Assembly (NCBI RefSeq): GCF_001887355.1
Contig: NZ_MPIN01000008.1
Coordinates: 237,935-301,934 of the forward strand
Length of the DNA stretch: 64,000 bases
From: Cystobacter ferrugineus
GTDB lineage: Bacteria > Myxococcota > Myxococcia > Myxococcales > Myxococcaceae
Reading direction: 5' to 3'
In this document: in pieces, positions 17,861 through 25,198 of the stretch
How positions within the stretch are numbered: position 1 is the stretch's first letter
Layout: each line of letters begins with the position of its first letter
Translations under genes and position numbers: made by a program
Notes under the pieces: model-generated
Told to the model about the DNA's origin: nothing
What the model saw: the letters and a program-made list of their open reading frames with translations, nothing else
Database searches by the model: none

Positions 17861-18307
17861 ATGTCCGCGCTCCTGCGGTTGCTGGGGGTGTTTCCGCCAG
17901 TTCTCTCGGGATGCAGCATCAATCAGTACCAACCCAGCCACTTCCAATTCACCACCATCGTCGAAAAAACCGAAGCAGGAGCAGATGGCTGGCGTGCCGC
18001 GTGTATTCATGCAACCGTAGTAAATAAATCGACCTTGGAGCCTTATTTCTGCAAGTTCGGAGTGGGAATGCCCATCGCGACCGAAAAGTTTGGATTGATG
18101 TCCGAGCCGCTTGCTCAGCGAATCGCCGTCGATTGTGCCAACCAGGCTTTGAGGGAAGTGATCGCCTCCCCCACATCTCCACTTCCTGGCCTCGTCTGTA
18201 GGCAATTCACGAGCACCTTCAACGTCGTTTTGAATCGCGCCGTGCTTGGCTCGAGAGCAACAGCCTGGTGTGAAGAGGAAACAAAGCCCATCCGAGTTGA
18301 CTTCTAA
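17861..18307 (+). CDS. Small lipoprotein; candidate toxin or effector, module 2
   Basis: 148-residue protein of unknown family. The N-terminus MSALLRLLGVFPPVLSGC is a signal peptide with lipobox, followed by SINQYQPSHFQFTT. The mature part carries several Cys and an amphipathic pattern (SEPLAQRIAVDCANQALREV). It is not visibly similar to the module 1 and 3 lipoproteins. The ATG at 17861 was chosen because it begins directly with the signal peptide; no strong ribosome site is seen, and GTG codons upstream are alternatives. Four bases separate its stop from the next gene, so the two form a unit like the flanking modules. AT-richer than the core genes. Confidence 0.68.
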   Translation: MSALLRLLGVFPPVLSGCSINQYQPSHFQFTTIVEKTEAGADGWRAACIHATVVNKSTLEPYFCKFGVGMPIATEKFGLMSEPLAQRIAVDCANQALREVIASPTSPLPGLVCRQFTSTFNVVLNRAVLGSRATAWCEEETKPIRVDF

Positions 18308-18311
18308 GCCC

Positions 18312-18908
18312 ATGCCAATTTCAGCGGAAGAGTTGCTTTCTGTCGTTCGGAAATACTGGCGTTCGGACCATGAGTTTGATGGCAAGTTGGAAAGGAGCCC
18401 CGAGCTAGAGAGGTTCCAGGCTTTGTGGAAACAAGAACTCAAGAGGCTGGATCAATGGCGCGTGCTCATGCGAGATCTCAGGGCGGCGCTTCCACAATTC
18501 GAGATCGGACATGCCACGGCCACCTCTACTTCCTGTTTCCGATGTACCGTGTTTACGGATCGGCAGCCCGTGGAGGCGAGTCATGAGGATGGGCCGCGGG
18601 AGCGCCGCTGGGGGGTTGTCGGCTGCCTCAGCATCCTGGCGCCTATCTATACGGTATATGGCCTGCAGTACGACTACAAAGGTAAAGACGTGATCGCCGC
18701 CAAAGTCTTTTTCGATCCGCTTCCGCCCGAGATGCAGGCGCTCGCGGAGGTCGTTGGCAGGAAGATCGAGGCAATGTTCGGGGCTGAGGCCCTTCCTCGC
18801 GAACTCGCCGAAACTCGAATCCCGCTCATCGTGGATCTACTGGAGCCGCCTGCTACCACGCTCTTCCATGCGCTCTTCGCGACTGCTCCTGAAAACGTGG
18901 CTGTGTAG
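18312..18908 (+). CDS. Soluble hypothetical protein; candidate partner of the module 2 lipoprotein
   Basis: 198-residue protein, family not recognised. No signal peptide or membrane helix. The N-terminal third is charged and helical (SPELERFQALWKQELKRLDQW); the centre has a strand-rich part (GCLSILAPIYTVYGLQYDY), and the end has a helix followed by FDPLPPEMQALAEVVGRKIEAMFG. The gene starts 4 bases after the lipoprotein stop. By position it is the equivalent of the partner proteins in modules 1 and 3 but is not homologous by eye, which is what a polymorphic cassette array would show. Confidence 0.7.
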   Translation: MPISAEELLSVVRKYWRSDHEFDGKLERSPELERFQALWKQELKRLDQWRVLMRDLRAALPQFEIGHATATSTSCFRCTVFTDRQPVEASHEDGPRERRWGVVGCLSILAPIYTVYGLQYDYKGKDVIAAKVFFDPLPPEMQALAEVVGRKIEAMFGAEALPRELAETRIPLIVDLLEPPATTLFHALFATAPENVAV

Positions 18909-18950
18909 GCAACAGCGATAGCAAAATCGACCCCCTGGCGACACTAAAAC

Positions 18951-18992
18951 TGGGCTTGATCCAGTGACGTGGCTCTCCTGCAGTTTGTGTGC
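18951..18992 (-). repeat. 42-base dispersed repeat, copy 1
   Basis: 37 of 42 bases match the reverse complement of 49753-49794. The core GGAGAGCCAC also recurs at 19061-19074 in the opposite direction, so the two local copies could fold back on each other. On the minus strand the sequence reads like a worn tRNA variable/T-arm region (GAGCCACGTCACTGGATCAA), but I cannot fold a tRNA from it. Confidence 0.6.
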
Positions 18993-19060
18993 ATCCCACG
19001 CGCATTCAGTTGGCTGCACGAGAGAAGCTTGCCTGCCCACAGCGGGTGAAGCACATGAGG

Positions 19061-19074
19061 TGCGGGAGAGCCAC
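19061..19074 (+). repeat. Partial copy of the dispersed repeat, opposite orientation
   Basis: TGCGGGAGAGCCAC is identical to 49763-49776 and matches 13 of 14 bases of the reverse complement of 18970-18983. CACTAAAAC occurs both just after it (19072) and just before the first copy (18942). These pieces fill the gap between modules 2 and 3. Confidence 0.5.
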
Positions 19075-19092
19075 TAAAACGGCTCAGGCTCA

Positions 19093-19118
19093 CGGCGCCA
19101 GCCTCGCCTACTTCGACA
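19093..19118 (+). repeat. Third, short gnd fragment
   Basis: 25 of 26 bases match 15822-15847 inside gnd (the SLAYFD codons), a part just upstream of the 112-base repeat. It lies 6 bases from the end of module 3. This marks a further junction of the array with gnd-derived sequence. Confidence 0.7.
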
Positions 19119-19123
19119 TATAG

Positions 19124-19969
19124 CTACTCATCGGCTCCATCTGACGGAGCCGCGGCCTCCAGGGCCGTATCGAGTTCCACGGCCCTCTTGCGTTCCTCCC
19201 AGTCTTTCAGGGCTGACGCCACGTGGTGGAGGGAGTGACGCTTCAGCCTCGGGTGATGCACCGCGAAGTAGTGCTCCCCGGCGATTGCCACGAAGGCATA
19301 GGGATTGGCTGGGTGGCTCATCAACCATTCCTCCGCCTCCACGCGTGTGGCGAACGAAGGAGTCCGCGGGGGGATTCCCCTGGCGGTCAGCGCCTCCAGC
19401 GCCGGCTCTATGCAATATTCGCGATACATCCCGCGCGTATTGTCCTCACGCGTATACCAGAATTGGTAATACGCATCGCCGATGAGGATGCGAACCGGGC
19501 TTGGTGGTTCCGCGACGCTCTTCATCCAGGCCTCGGCTTCCTCATGGCTGGTGAAGTGCGCGATGGCCATCGGGGCATGGTCCAGTTGATTGATGAAGTA
19601 GTCCTCGGCCTCATCGAGCTGTCCAGTCCCGGCGATGAAGTCGAGGAGGGCGATGAGAAGGCGCACATGCTGCTTCTGTTCGGGCTCGGGTGTTTCGTCC
19701 AGGGTCTTGAGCAGCAGTTCCACCGCCAGTTCCGCGAGCGTCCCCTCGTGCTTGCCCAGACGTGCGCTGACGGGGGAACGTTCCGCTGGAACCTTGCCCT
19801 CGAGTGAGTCTTCAAATCGGTAGATCTGGCCAGTAATGAGGACGAAGTGGCTGAGTGCGCGTACATAGCGCCAGAGCTTCTCTTCGTCCTGTCGACCCTT
19901 CGCCTCCGCTGCTCGCCGCCGGGTCCCGATGAAAAGCGTCGCGCCTGCAAGCTCCTCGAAGATTGTCAC
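19124..19969 (-). CDS. Cytoplasmic partner with repeated domain; candidate immunity protein, module 3
   Basis: 281-residue paralogue of the protein at 16691-17500. It shares the opening (VTIFEELAG versus MTIGEILSF), the FVLITGQIYRFED / FIAGTGQLDEAED pair in the N-terminal half and the two C-terminal repeats (AHFTSHEEAEAWMKSVAEPP...ILIGDAYYQFWY and PSFATRVEAEEWLMSHPANP...VAIAGEHYFAVHH). The GTG start at 19969 overlaps the lipoprotein stop (GTGA), matching the ATGA overlap of module 1; a GTG at 19975 is less likely. No signal peptide. The sequence differs from its paralogue throughout, so the pair has diverged in parallel with its lipoprotein. Confidence 0.77.
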   Translation of the reverse strand: MTIFEELAGATLFIGTRRRAAEAKGRQDEEKLWRYVRALSHFVLITGQIYRFEDSLEGKVPAERSPVSARLGKHEGTLAELAVELLLKTLDETPEPEQKQHVRLLIALLDFIAGTGQLDEAEDYFINQLDHAPMAIAHFTSHEEAEAWMKSVAEPPSPVRILIGDAYYQFWYTREDNTRGMYREYCIEPALEALTARGIPPRTPSFATRVEAEEWLMSHPANPYAFVAIAGEHYFAVHHPRLKRHSLHHVASALKDWEERKRAVELDTALEAAAPSDGADE

Positions 19970-20652
19970 CTGCACACCTCCGCGAGCTGGATTTCGGAGA
20001 GCATTCCCGGGGAGCGTTCCGCCATGACCAGGAGTGGCGTCAGAACGAGTACCGCGCCTCCCGAACCAGCGACCACGACGGCGAAGGCGACACCGGCAAT
20101 GACCACGACGGTGCCCACGGCAAGCTCCATGCGATGCTTCTTGAGCCAGTCAATGGCGGGTTCTACCGCATCGAACTCGGCTGCGTACTCCTCTGCCCAC
20201 TCGCCGCGGCCCTTCGTGCATTCAACAAAAGCATCCATGCAGTTTTCCGGACACCACCACCCCCTGGCAATGCGCCACGGTTGCCCCCTGGTGTCCAGGT
20301 ATTTGCGGCGACCAATCGCGAATGGCCCGCCACTCTTGAGACAGTCCTGTTCGCACTGTGCACGCCGTCCCTCACAATACGCATTCAAGCCCGACGAGGA
20401 GACCCGCACGATGTCTCGACGGACGTTCATCGTGCTCATGGCGTGCTGGAACTTCGTCGGATCGAATTCCTTCAGCGGAATCCAGGCATGCTCTACCTGA
20501 CCATCTGCTCGTCGCTCGAGAACAATCACGTACCTGGCCAGGTCCCGGGGACCGGTTGGTCCGACCACCGGGGGACGCGCCGCACTACAGGAAACAAGTA
20601 CGAAGGCAAGGCTCACCGCCATCGCCCGCTGCGTCACCGACACCGTTCTCAT
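19966..20652 (-). CDS. Lipoprotein with C-terminal membrane segment; candidate toxin, module 3
   Basis: 228-residue paralogue of the module 1 lipoprotein. Signal peptide with lipobox (LAFVLVSC), then SAARPPVVGPTGPRDLARYVIVL, closely matching the module 1 sequence. The Cys-rich middle (CEGRRAQCEQDC, CPENCMDAFVEC) differs in detail, while the end is again conserved: AIDWLKKHRMELAVGTVVVIAGVAF leads into a long hydrophobic segment. Conserved ends around a variable centre fit a polymorphic effector. The module is inverted relative to modules 1 and 2. ATG 20652 is preceded by GGGAG, 11 bases away. Confidence 0.77.
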   Translation of the reverse strand: MRTVSVTQRAMAVSLAFVLVSCSAARPPVVGPTGPRDLARYVIVLERRADGQVEHAWIPLKEFDPTKFQHAMSTMNVRRDIVRVSSSGLNAYCEGRRAQCEQDCLKSGGPFAIGRRKYLDTRGQPWRIARGWWCPENCMDAFVECTKGRGEWAEEYAAEFDAVEPAIDWLKKHRMELAVGTVVVIAGVAFAVVVAGSGGAVLVLTPLLVMAERSPGMLSEIQLAEVCR

Positions 20653-20717
20653 GAGGGCAGCATCTCCCGAATGGCTCCACAGCGGAACCACCTGGAGCAT
20701 TTCTCCTGTGCCTCTGT

Positions 20718-21656
20718 CTACTGTGGAGACTGATGTCCCAGGCGCACGGAGATCGCGGGGTGCTCGCGCACCAGCGCACGGAGCGCGGCCAGGCTCTTCG
20801 CGTTGGCGGCATGATCCGCCGTGAAGGTGCCGGGCTCGACGTCGTGCTCCCAGCCCCACACGGTGTGCGAGGTATCCCCGGTGAAGAGCACCGGCCCCTC
20901 GGTCGTGCGCGCCAGGTACGCGGTGCTGCCCGGGGTGTGGCCCGGCGTCCACAGCGCATAGAACGAGCCATCCCCGAAGACATCGACGACCCCCGCGAAG
21001 CGCCCATCCGCATCGGCGGTGAAGCCCCACTCGCTCACGGGAGGCAGCCCGGCGAGCGCCCGATCAATGCTGCCGCGGGTGAAGACGTTGAGGACTCCGC
21101 GAGGCGTCGTCTCGCCGGGGCCCGCGTAGAGGGGCGTCGTCTTCGGCAGATCCGGTGCGCCGGAGACATGATCCAGGTGCAGGTGCGTGAAGAAGACGCC
21201 CGCGACCGGCTCGGACCGTGCCGAGAGCCAATCACCCAGGGGCTGCGCGAAATCCATCTTCTCGGCATGCAGCTCGCGGGCGACGAGGCCCCGGATCGCG
21301 GCCTTGTCCGGTGCGTCGCGCAGCGCACGCTCCACGCCCGTGTCGATGAGGAAGGTGCCGAAGCGCGGATGCTGGATGACATGGAAGTCCACTTCGATGG
21401 GCTCGTCGCCGTCGGTGAGGCCGGCCTGCTTCGCCTGGGGGTGTTCCAGGTTGATGAGCCCCGCGCGCGGCACCGCCCACCGTGTCGAGCGCACGGTCCG
21501 CGCCTCGATGGGACCCGGCTGGTCGATGACGGCGAGGAGCTCGCTCGACCGGCTCGCGCGGCCGAGCGCGGAGGCCTGGGTGAGGTGCGACGTGGCCGTG
21601 CAGCCGGCCAGGGTCAGCGTCGCGGCGAGGCAGAGGAGGCGGGAGGAGTGGCTCAT
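20718..21656 (-). CDS. MBL-fold metallohydrolase lipoprotein
   Basis: 312-residue metallo-beta-lactamase-fold enzyme. Signal peptide with lipobox (LTLAGC, Cys near 19), so probably anchored to the outer membrane. FFTHLHLDHVSGAPDL near residue 155 is the H-x-H-x-D-H zinc motif, WTPGHTPGST near 240 and FTGDTSHTVW near 260 supply further ligands. The layout resembles quorum-quenching lactonases and related hydrolases, but the substrate cannot be told. Divergent from a LysR gene with about 90 bases between, so the LysR protein may control it. Confidence 0.88.
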   Translation of the reverse strand: MSHSSRLLCLAATLTLAGCTATSHLTQASALGRASRSSELLAVIDQPGPIEARTVRSTRWAVPRAGLINLEHPQAKQAGLTDGDEPIEVDFHVIQHPRFGTFLIDTGVERALRDAPDKAAIRGLVARELHAEKMDFAQPLGDWLSARSEPVAGVFFTHLHLDHVSGAPDLPKTTPLYAGPGETTPRGVLNVFTRGSIDRALAGLPPVSEWGFTADADGRFAGVVDVFGDGSFYALWTPGHTPGSTAYLARTTEGPVLFTGDTSHTVWGWEHDVEPGTFTADHAANAKSLAALRALVREHPAISVRLGHQSPQ

Positions 21657-21745
21657 GGGCGTGTTCCCTTCGTGCGAAAGGCGGGTGTTGAGCGAAGGTG
21701 ACCCATGCGAGAATGGATGAGAATCCGTTGAATTTGCATGGAGCC

Positions 21746-22657
21746 ATGCGGAAATGGATGGGTCGAATGGGCCTTGCCTGGGATGACGTGCAGCTCTTCC
21801 TCGCCATCGCCGAGACGGGAAGCCTCTCGGCGGCGAGCAAGCGGCTGAAGGTGGGGCAACCCACGGTGAGCCGGCGGCTGGCGGACCTGGAGTACCGGCT
21901 GGGGGCGCAGCTCTTCCAGCGACAGGTCGCGGGCGCGGTGCTGACGAGCGCGGGAGAACGGCTCCTGGAACCCGCGAGGCACATGGCCGAGTGGGCCGCC
22001 GAGGTGGAGCGTGCCGCCGAACTCACGGGGAGCGCGCCGGGTCCACGGGGGGTGGTGCGGGTGACCGCGGCGCCCGGCATGGCCTTCGAGTTCGTCGCGC
22101 CGCTCGCGGCGGTGGTGCGCGAGCGCTACCCGGAACTGCGGCTCGAGGTGCTCTCGGCGGTGGAGCGCCTCGATCTGACCCGAGGGGAGGCCGACCTGGC
22201 CTTGCGGCTCCAACCCGTCATCTCGAACGAGCTCGTGGTCCTGGGGAGCGTCACCGCTCCCAACGCGGTGATGGTGGCGAAGTCCTACGCGGCGCGGCTG
22301 CCCCGCAGGCCGAAGCTGCACGAACTCGACTGGATTGCCTGGTCCCCCCCGTTCGACGACGTGCCTCCCAATCCGCAGCTCAAGTCCCTCATCCCCGACT
22401 TCCGGCCGGTCTTCACCTCCGACAACTACCTGGTGCAGTGGCGAGCTTGCGAGGCGGGTCTGGGCGCGATGATCTTCGGCCGCGTGCGCTACCGCTTCTC
22501 GTTGTTCTCGAAGCTCGTGCCCCTCGACATCGATCTGGGCCCTCATGGTCAGTCGACCACGCATCTGGTCTGCGCGAAGAGCGCGCTCGCGCTGCCTCGC
22601 GTGCGGGCCGTGGCGGATCTCATTCTGGAGGAATTCACCCGGCCCACGCGCCTGTGA
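21746..22657 (+). CDS. LysR-family transcriptional regulator
   Basis: About 303 residues. The N-terminal winged helix-turn-helix is clear (DVQLFLAIAETGSLSAASKRLKVGQPTVSRRLADLEYRLGAQLFQR), followed by a substrate-binding-protein-like effector domain (GVVRVTAAPGMAFEFVAPLAAVVRERYPELRLEVL). Several starts are possible (ATG 21713, 21746, 21758, 21767); family length would be met by any of the last three. Being divergent from the MBL-fold lipoprotein gene, it is likely to bind the shared region, as LysR regulators usually do. Its inducer is unknown. Confidence 0.9.
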   Translation: MRKWMGRMGLAWDDVQLFLAIAETGSLSAASKRLKVGQPTVSRRLADLEYRLGAQLFQRQVAGAVLTSAGERLLEPARHMAEWAAEVERAAELTGSAPGPRGVVRVTAAPGMAFEFVAPLAAVVRERYPELRLEVLSAVERLDLTRGEADLALRLQPVISNELVVLGSVTAPNAVMVAKSYAARLPRRPKLHELDWIAWSPPFDDVPPNPQLKSLIPDFRPVFTSDNYLVQWRACEAGLGAMIFGRVRYRFSLFSKLVPLDIDLGPHGQSTTHLVCAKSALALPRVRAVADLILEEFTRPTRL

Positions 22658-22676
22658 TGGCGGGCTCCTCCCGGGC

Positions 22677-23110
22677 TCACCGCTCCGAGAGGGTCGTGCC
22701 TGAAAGGCGTTCGCTCAGGATCCAGAGGCGCCGGGCCGCTTCGGGATCGACGGCATAGGGCATCACGCCGGTCTGCCGCGCCGATCCCTGGAGCTCCCCA
22801 CGGGCAGTGGCCTTCTCATCTTCCACCCGGGCGATGTCACAGTTCTCGCAGTAGACGCCTCCCAGACCGTCGAGCCGCGGACTCGTCGCGCACCAGACGC
22901 TGGTCGCGGCTCCCTGCTCGACCGTCTTGATGTTCCTCGATGGGTCGACAATGGGCTTGCCGTGCGCGTCGAGGACGCCAGCCGCCTGGAGATCTTCGCG
23001 CGAGAGATGTCTGCCGAGACCCGTGGCCACGATGCTACCCGGGTGGAAGGAAAAGGCACGCACCCCATACGACTCGCCACGCGCGTCCAACTCGAGCGCG
23101 AAAAGCCGGG
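22677..23110 (-). pseudogene. Truncated SDR-family dehydrogenase (C-terminal part only)
   Basis: The sequence reads as the last half of a retinol-dehydrogenase-like SDR: LFALELDARGESYGVRAFSFHPGSIVATGLGRHL, then TVEQGAATSVWCATSPRLDGLGGVYCENCDIA. The Rossmann N-terminus and Ser/Tyr active site are absent; upstream codons (to 23246) have unrelated composition and a run of Pro. It is therefore a relic left by deletion or insertion. About 285 bases from here to the next gene at 23397 hold nothing recognisable. Confidence 0.72.
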
Positions 23111-23396
23111 TGCATCTCTCGGAGTTCGTCAGACGCCCGCGCCCGGACATCACAGATATGGATGCCTTGTGTTCTTCGAGATCAAGCCAGACTCGGCCCC
23201 CTCGAACTCGCGTCTGAGATTGGAGGGGGGGTGGGGGCGCCTTCACCCTCGACGACAGGTGGAGTGAAACCCTCCATCACTCATACTTCATTCAAATCTT
23301 CGTATCCTCTCCAGGTGTTTGACGTTATCTTGCTTTCGCTGGACCATCAGGGATTTCAGGTTTTTTTAGACTCCAAGAAAGCAGGAACCAATCAGC

Positions 23397-25052
23397 ATGA
23401 AACATCTCGAATTCGGGCTGCCGGTGCGTCCTTTCATGGGTGCGCTCATGTGTACTCTCTCGCTCGCGGTGGGCTGTGGTTCGGTGGAGGAACTGGAAGC
23501 GGAGCGGGGTGCACTCGGAAAAAACCAGGGCAAGGTTGTCTATGGAACAGATGACCGGACGGATGTCTATGTCCATCCGGACGCCACGCTGCGCGCGCGG
23601 GCCCAGCAGTCCACGGTGGGCCTGGTGCACCCGGAGTTCATCAACCTGACGGACCCCAACAACGTCACCTTCCCGGGCCCGACGCTGGGCGAGGGCCTCA
23701 ACCTCTGCACCACCGAGCGCTTCTGGAATGATCGGCGGGCGGCTTTCTGTTCCGGCTCGCTCATCGGTGACGACCTGGTGCTCACCGCGGGTCACTGTGT
23801 CGGAAACGCCGCGGAATGCGCCAACACCCGCATCGTCTTCAACTACTACCGGTCCGGTGAAGGGGAGATGCAGCGAGTCACCTCCGCGGACGTCTTCCAG
23901 TGCGCCTCCATCGTGGCGCGTCAGCATGGCAACCGGCTGGACGAGCAGTACCTGGACTACGCCATCGTGCGCCTGGATCGGCCGGCCACGCCGCGCTTCA
24001 CCCCGGCGCCGGTCCGCACGGGCAACACCCCGCTGAGCGTCGGGCAGAACGTGGCCGCCATCGGCAGCAGCAACGGGATTCCCTTCAAGATCGACTCCGG
24101 TGGCTCGGTGCGCGACACGCGCGCGGGGAGCCTGGACTTCTTCGTGGCCACCTCGGACACCTTCGCTGGCAATTCGGGCTCGGCCGTCTACGAGACGAAC
24201 AGCTACTCGGTGGCGGGCATCATCGTGCGCGGTGATGCGGACTACGTCGCCAATGGCACCTGCAAAGTCGTCAACAGGTGCGGCGAGACGGAGTGCTTTG
24301 GCACGGAGGCCACGTATATCTACCCGGCCCTGCGCGGCTTGTGCGCCGAGATCAACAACAGTGATCCGCGGCTGTGCGCCGGAATGCCCCCGCCTCCGGT
24401 CCGCCCGGCCAACTCGTTCACCTACAGCACGAGCGACACCAACAACGGTCAGAAGAACACGGTGGACAAGGTGATCACCCTCGGCAAGGGGGACGTGGTG
24501 CAGGTGGGCACCTGCGGCCTGGAGGGCGCCACGGAGAACGGACCCACCTCACTCCGTCTCGTCAATGCCGCGGGGGTTCAGGTCGCCAACGGTGGGTGCA
24601 GCTTCAAGCACCGGGCGACCGAATCCGGCGATTACACCATTCGCGCGGGCTGCAGCAGCAGCTGGAGCTGCGGGGGCACCGTGGTCTGGAAGCAGACCTT
24701 GAATGCCAACCTGGTCCGAGGCACGTTCAATTTCAACGTCAGCAACACCGACAGCGCCACGAGGAATACCGCCAACCAGAACGTGACGCTGTCCTACGGT
24801 CAGACCATCGATTTCGGCACCTGTGGCACCGATGGGACCGTCCCCGGCAACGGCGATACCGTCATGCGCCTGGTCGACGTGGCGTCGGGCTCCGTGGTGG
24901 TCGAGCACGATGACGCCCACGGCGACTGCGGAAGCCTCTCGCACGCCATCTACACCTCGAACATCGTGGGCGATAACAGGCCGCATCAGATCCGTATCGG
25001 CTGCTTCCGTGACACCCAGTGCAGCGGTACGGCCGCCTACGTCATCTACTGA
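23397..25052 (+). CDS. Trypsin-like serine protease, secreted lipoprotein with duplicated C-terminal domain
   Basis: 551-residue S1-family protease. The signal peptide has a lipobox-like LAVGC. The protease domain spans about 45-315 with SGSLIGDDLVLTAGHC (His near 132), DYAIVRLDRP (Asp near 187) and FAGNSGSAVY (Ser near 258), a complete triad. The rest is two copies of a roughly 105-residue module: FTYSTSDTNNGQKNTVDKVITLGKGDVVQVGTCG and FNFNVSNTDSATRNTANQNVTLSYGQTIDFGTCG, each with paired Cys. These resemble the pre-peptidase C-terminal beta domains found on secreted bacterial proteases. Probably acts on extracellular protein, as expected of a predator. Confidence 0.9.
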   Translation: MKHLEFGLPVRPFMGALMCTLSLAVGCGSVEELEAERGALGKNQGKVVYGTDDRTDVYVHPDATLRARAQQSTVGLVHPEFINLTDPNNVTFPGPTLGEGLNLCTTERFWNDRRAAFCSGSLIGDDLVLTAGHCVGNAAECANTRIVFNYYRSGEGEMQRVTSADVFQCASIVARQHGNRLDEQYLDYAIVRLDRPATPRFTPAPVRTGNTPLSVGQNVAAIGSSNGIPFKIDSGGSVRDTRAGSLDFFVATSDTFAGNSGSAVYETNSYSVAGIIVRGDADYVANGTCKVVNRCGETECFGTEATYIYPALRGLCAEINNSDPRLCAGMPPPPVRPANSFTYSTSDTNNGQKNTVDKVITLGKGDVVQVGTCGLEGATENGPTSLRLVNAAGVQVANGGCSFKHRATESGDYTIRAGCSSSWSCGGTVVWKQTLNANLVRGTFNFNVSNTDSATRNTANQNVTLSYGQTIDFGTCGTDGTVPGNGDTVMRLVDVASGSVVVEHDDAHGDCGSLSHAIYTSNIVGDNRPHQIRIGCFRDTQCSGTAAYVIY

Positions 25053-25198
25053 CGCGAGGCCACGGCGCTCGCCCCGATGAAGACGTCGGGGCGGGCCCGG
25101 TTCTGGCCACCGGCAACGCCTTCGGCAACTGACCGCATCAAGGGGCGCCGGATCCGCTAGCATATCCCGGTAACGGTCCATTTCTCCCGGGAACCCCC

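Noticed and set aside
18951-19080. A functional tRNA gene in the GAGAGCCAC region
   Set aside because: The T-arm-like block does not pair properly and no acceptor, D or anticodon arm can be drawn.
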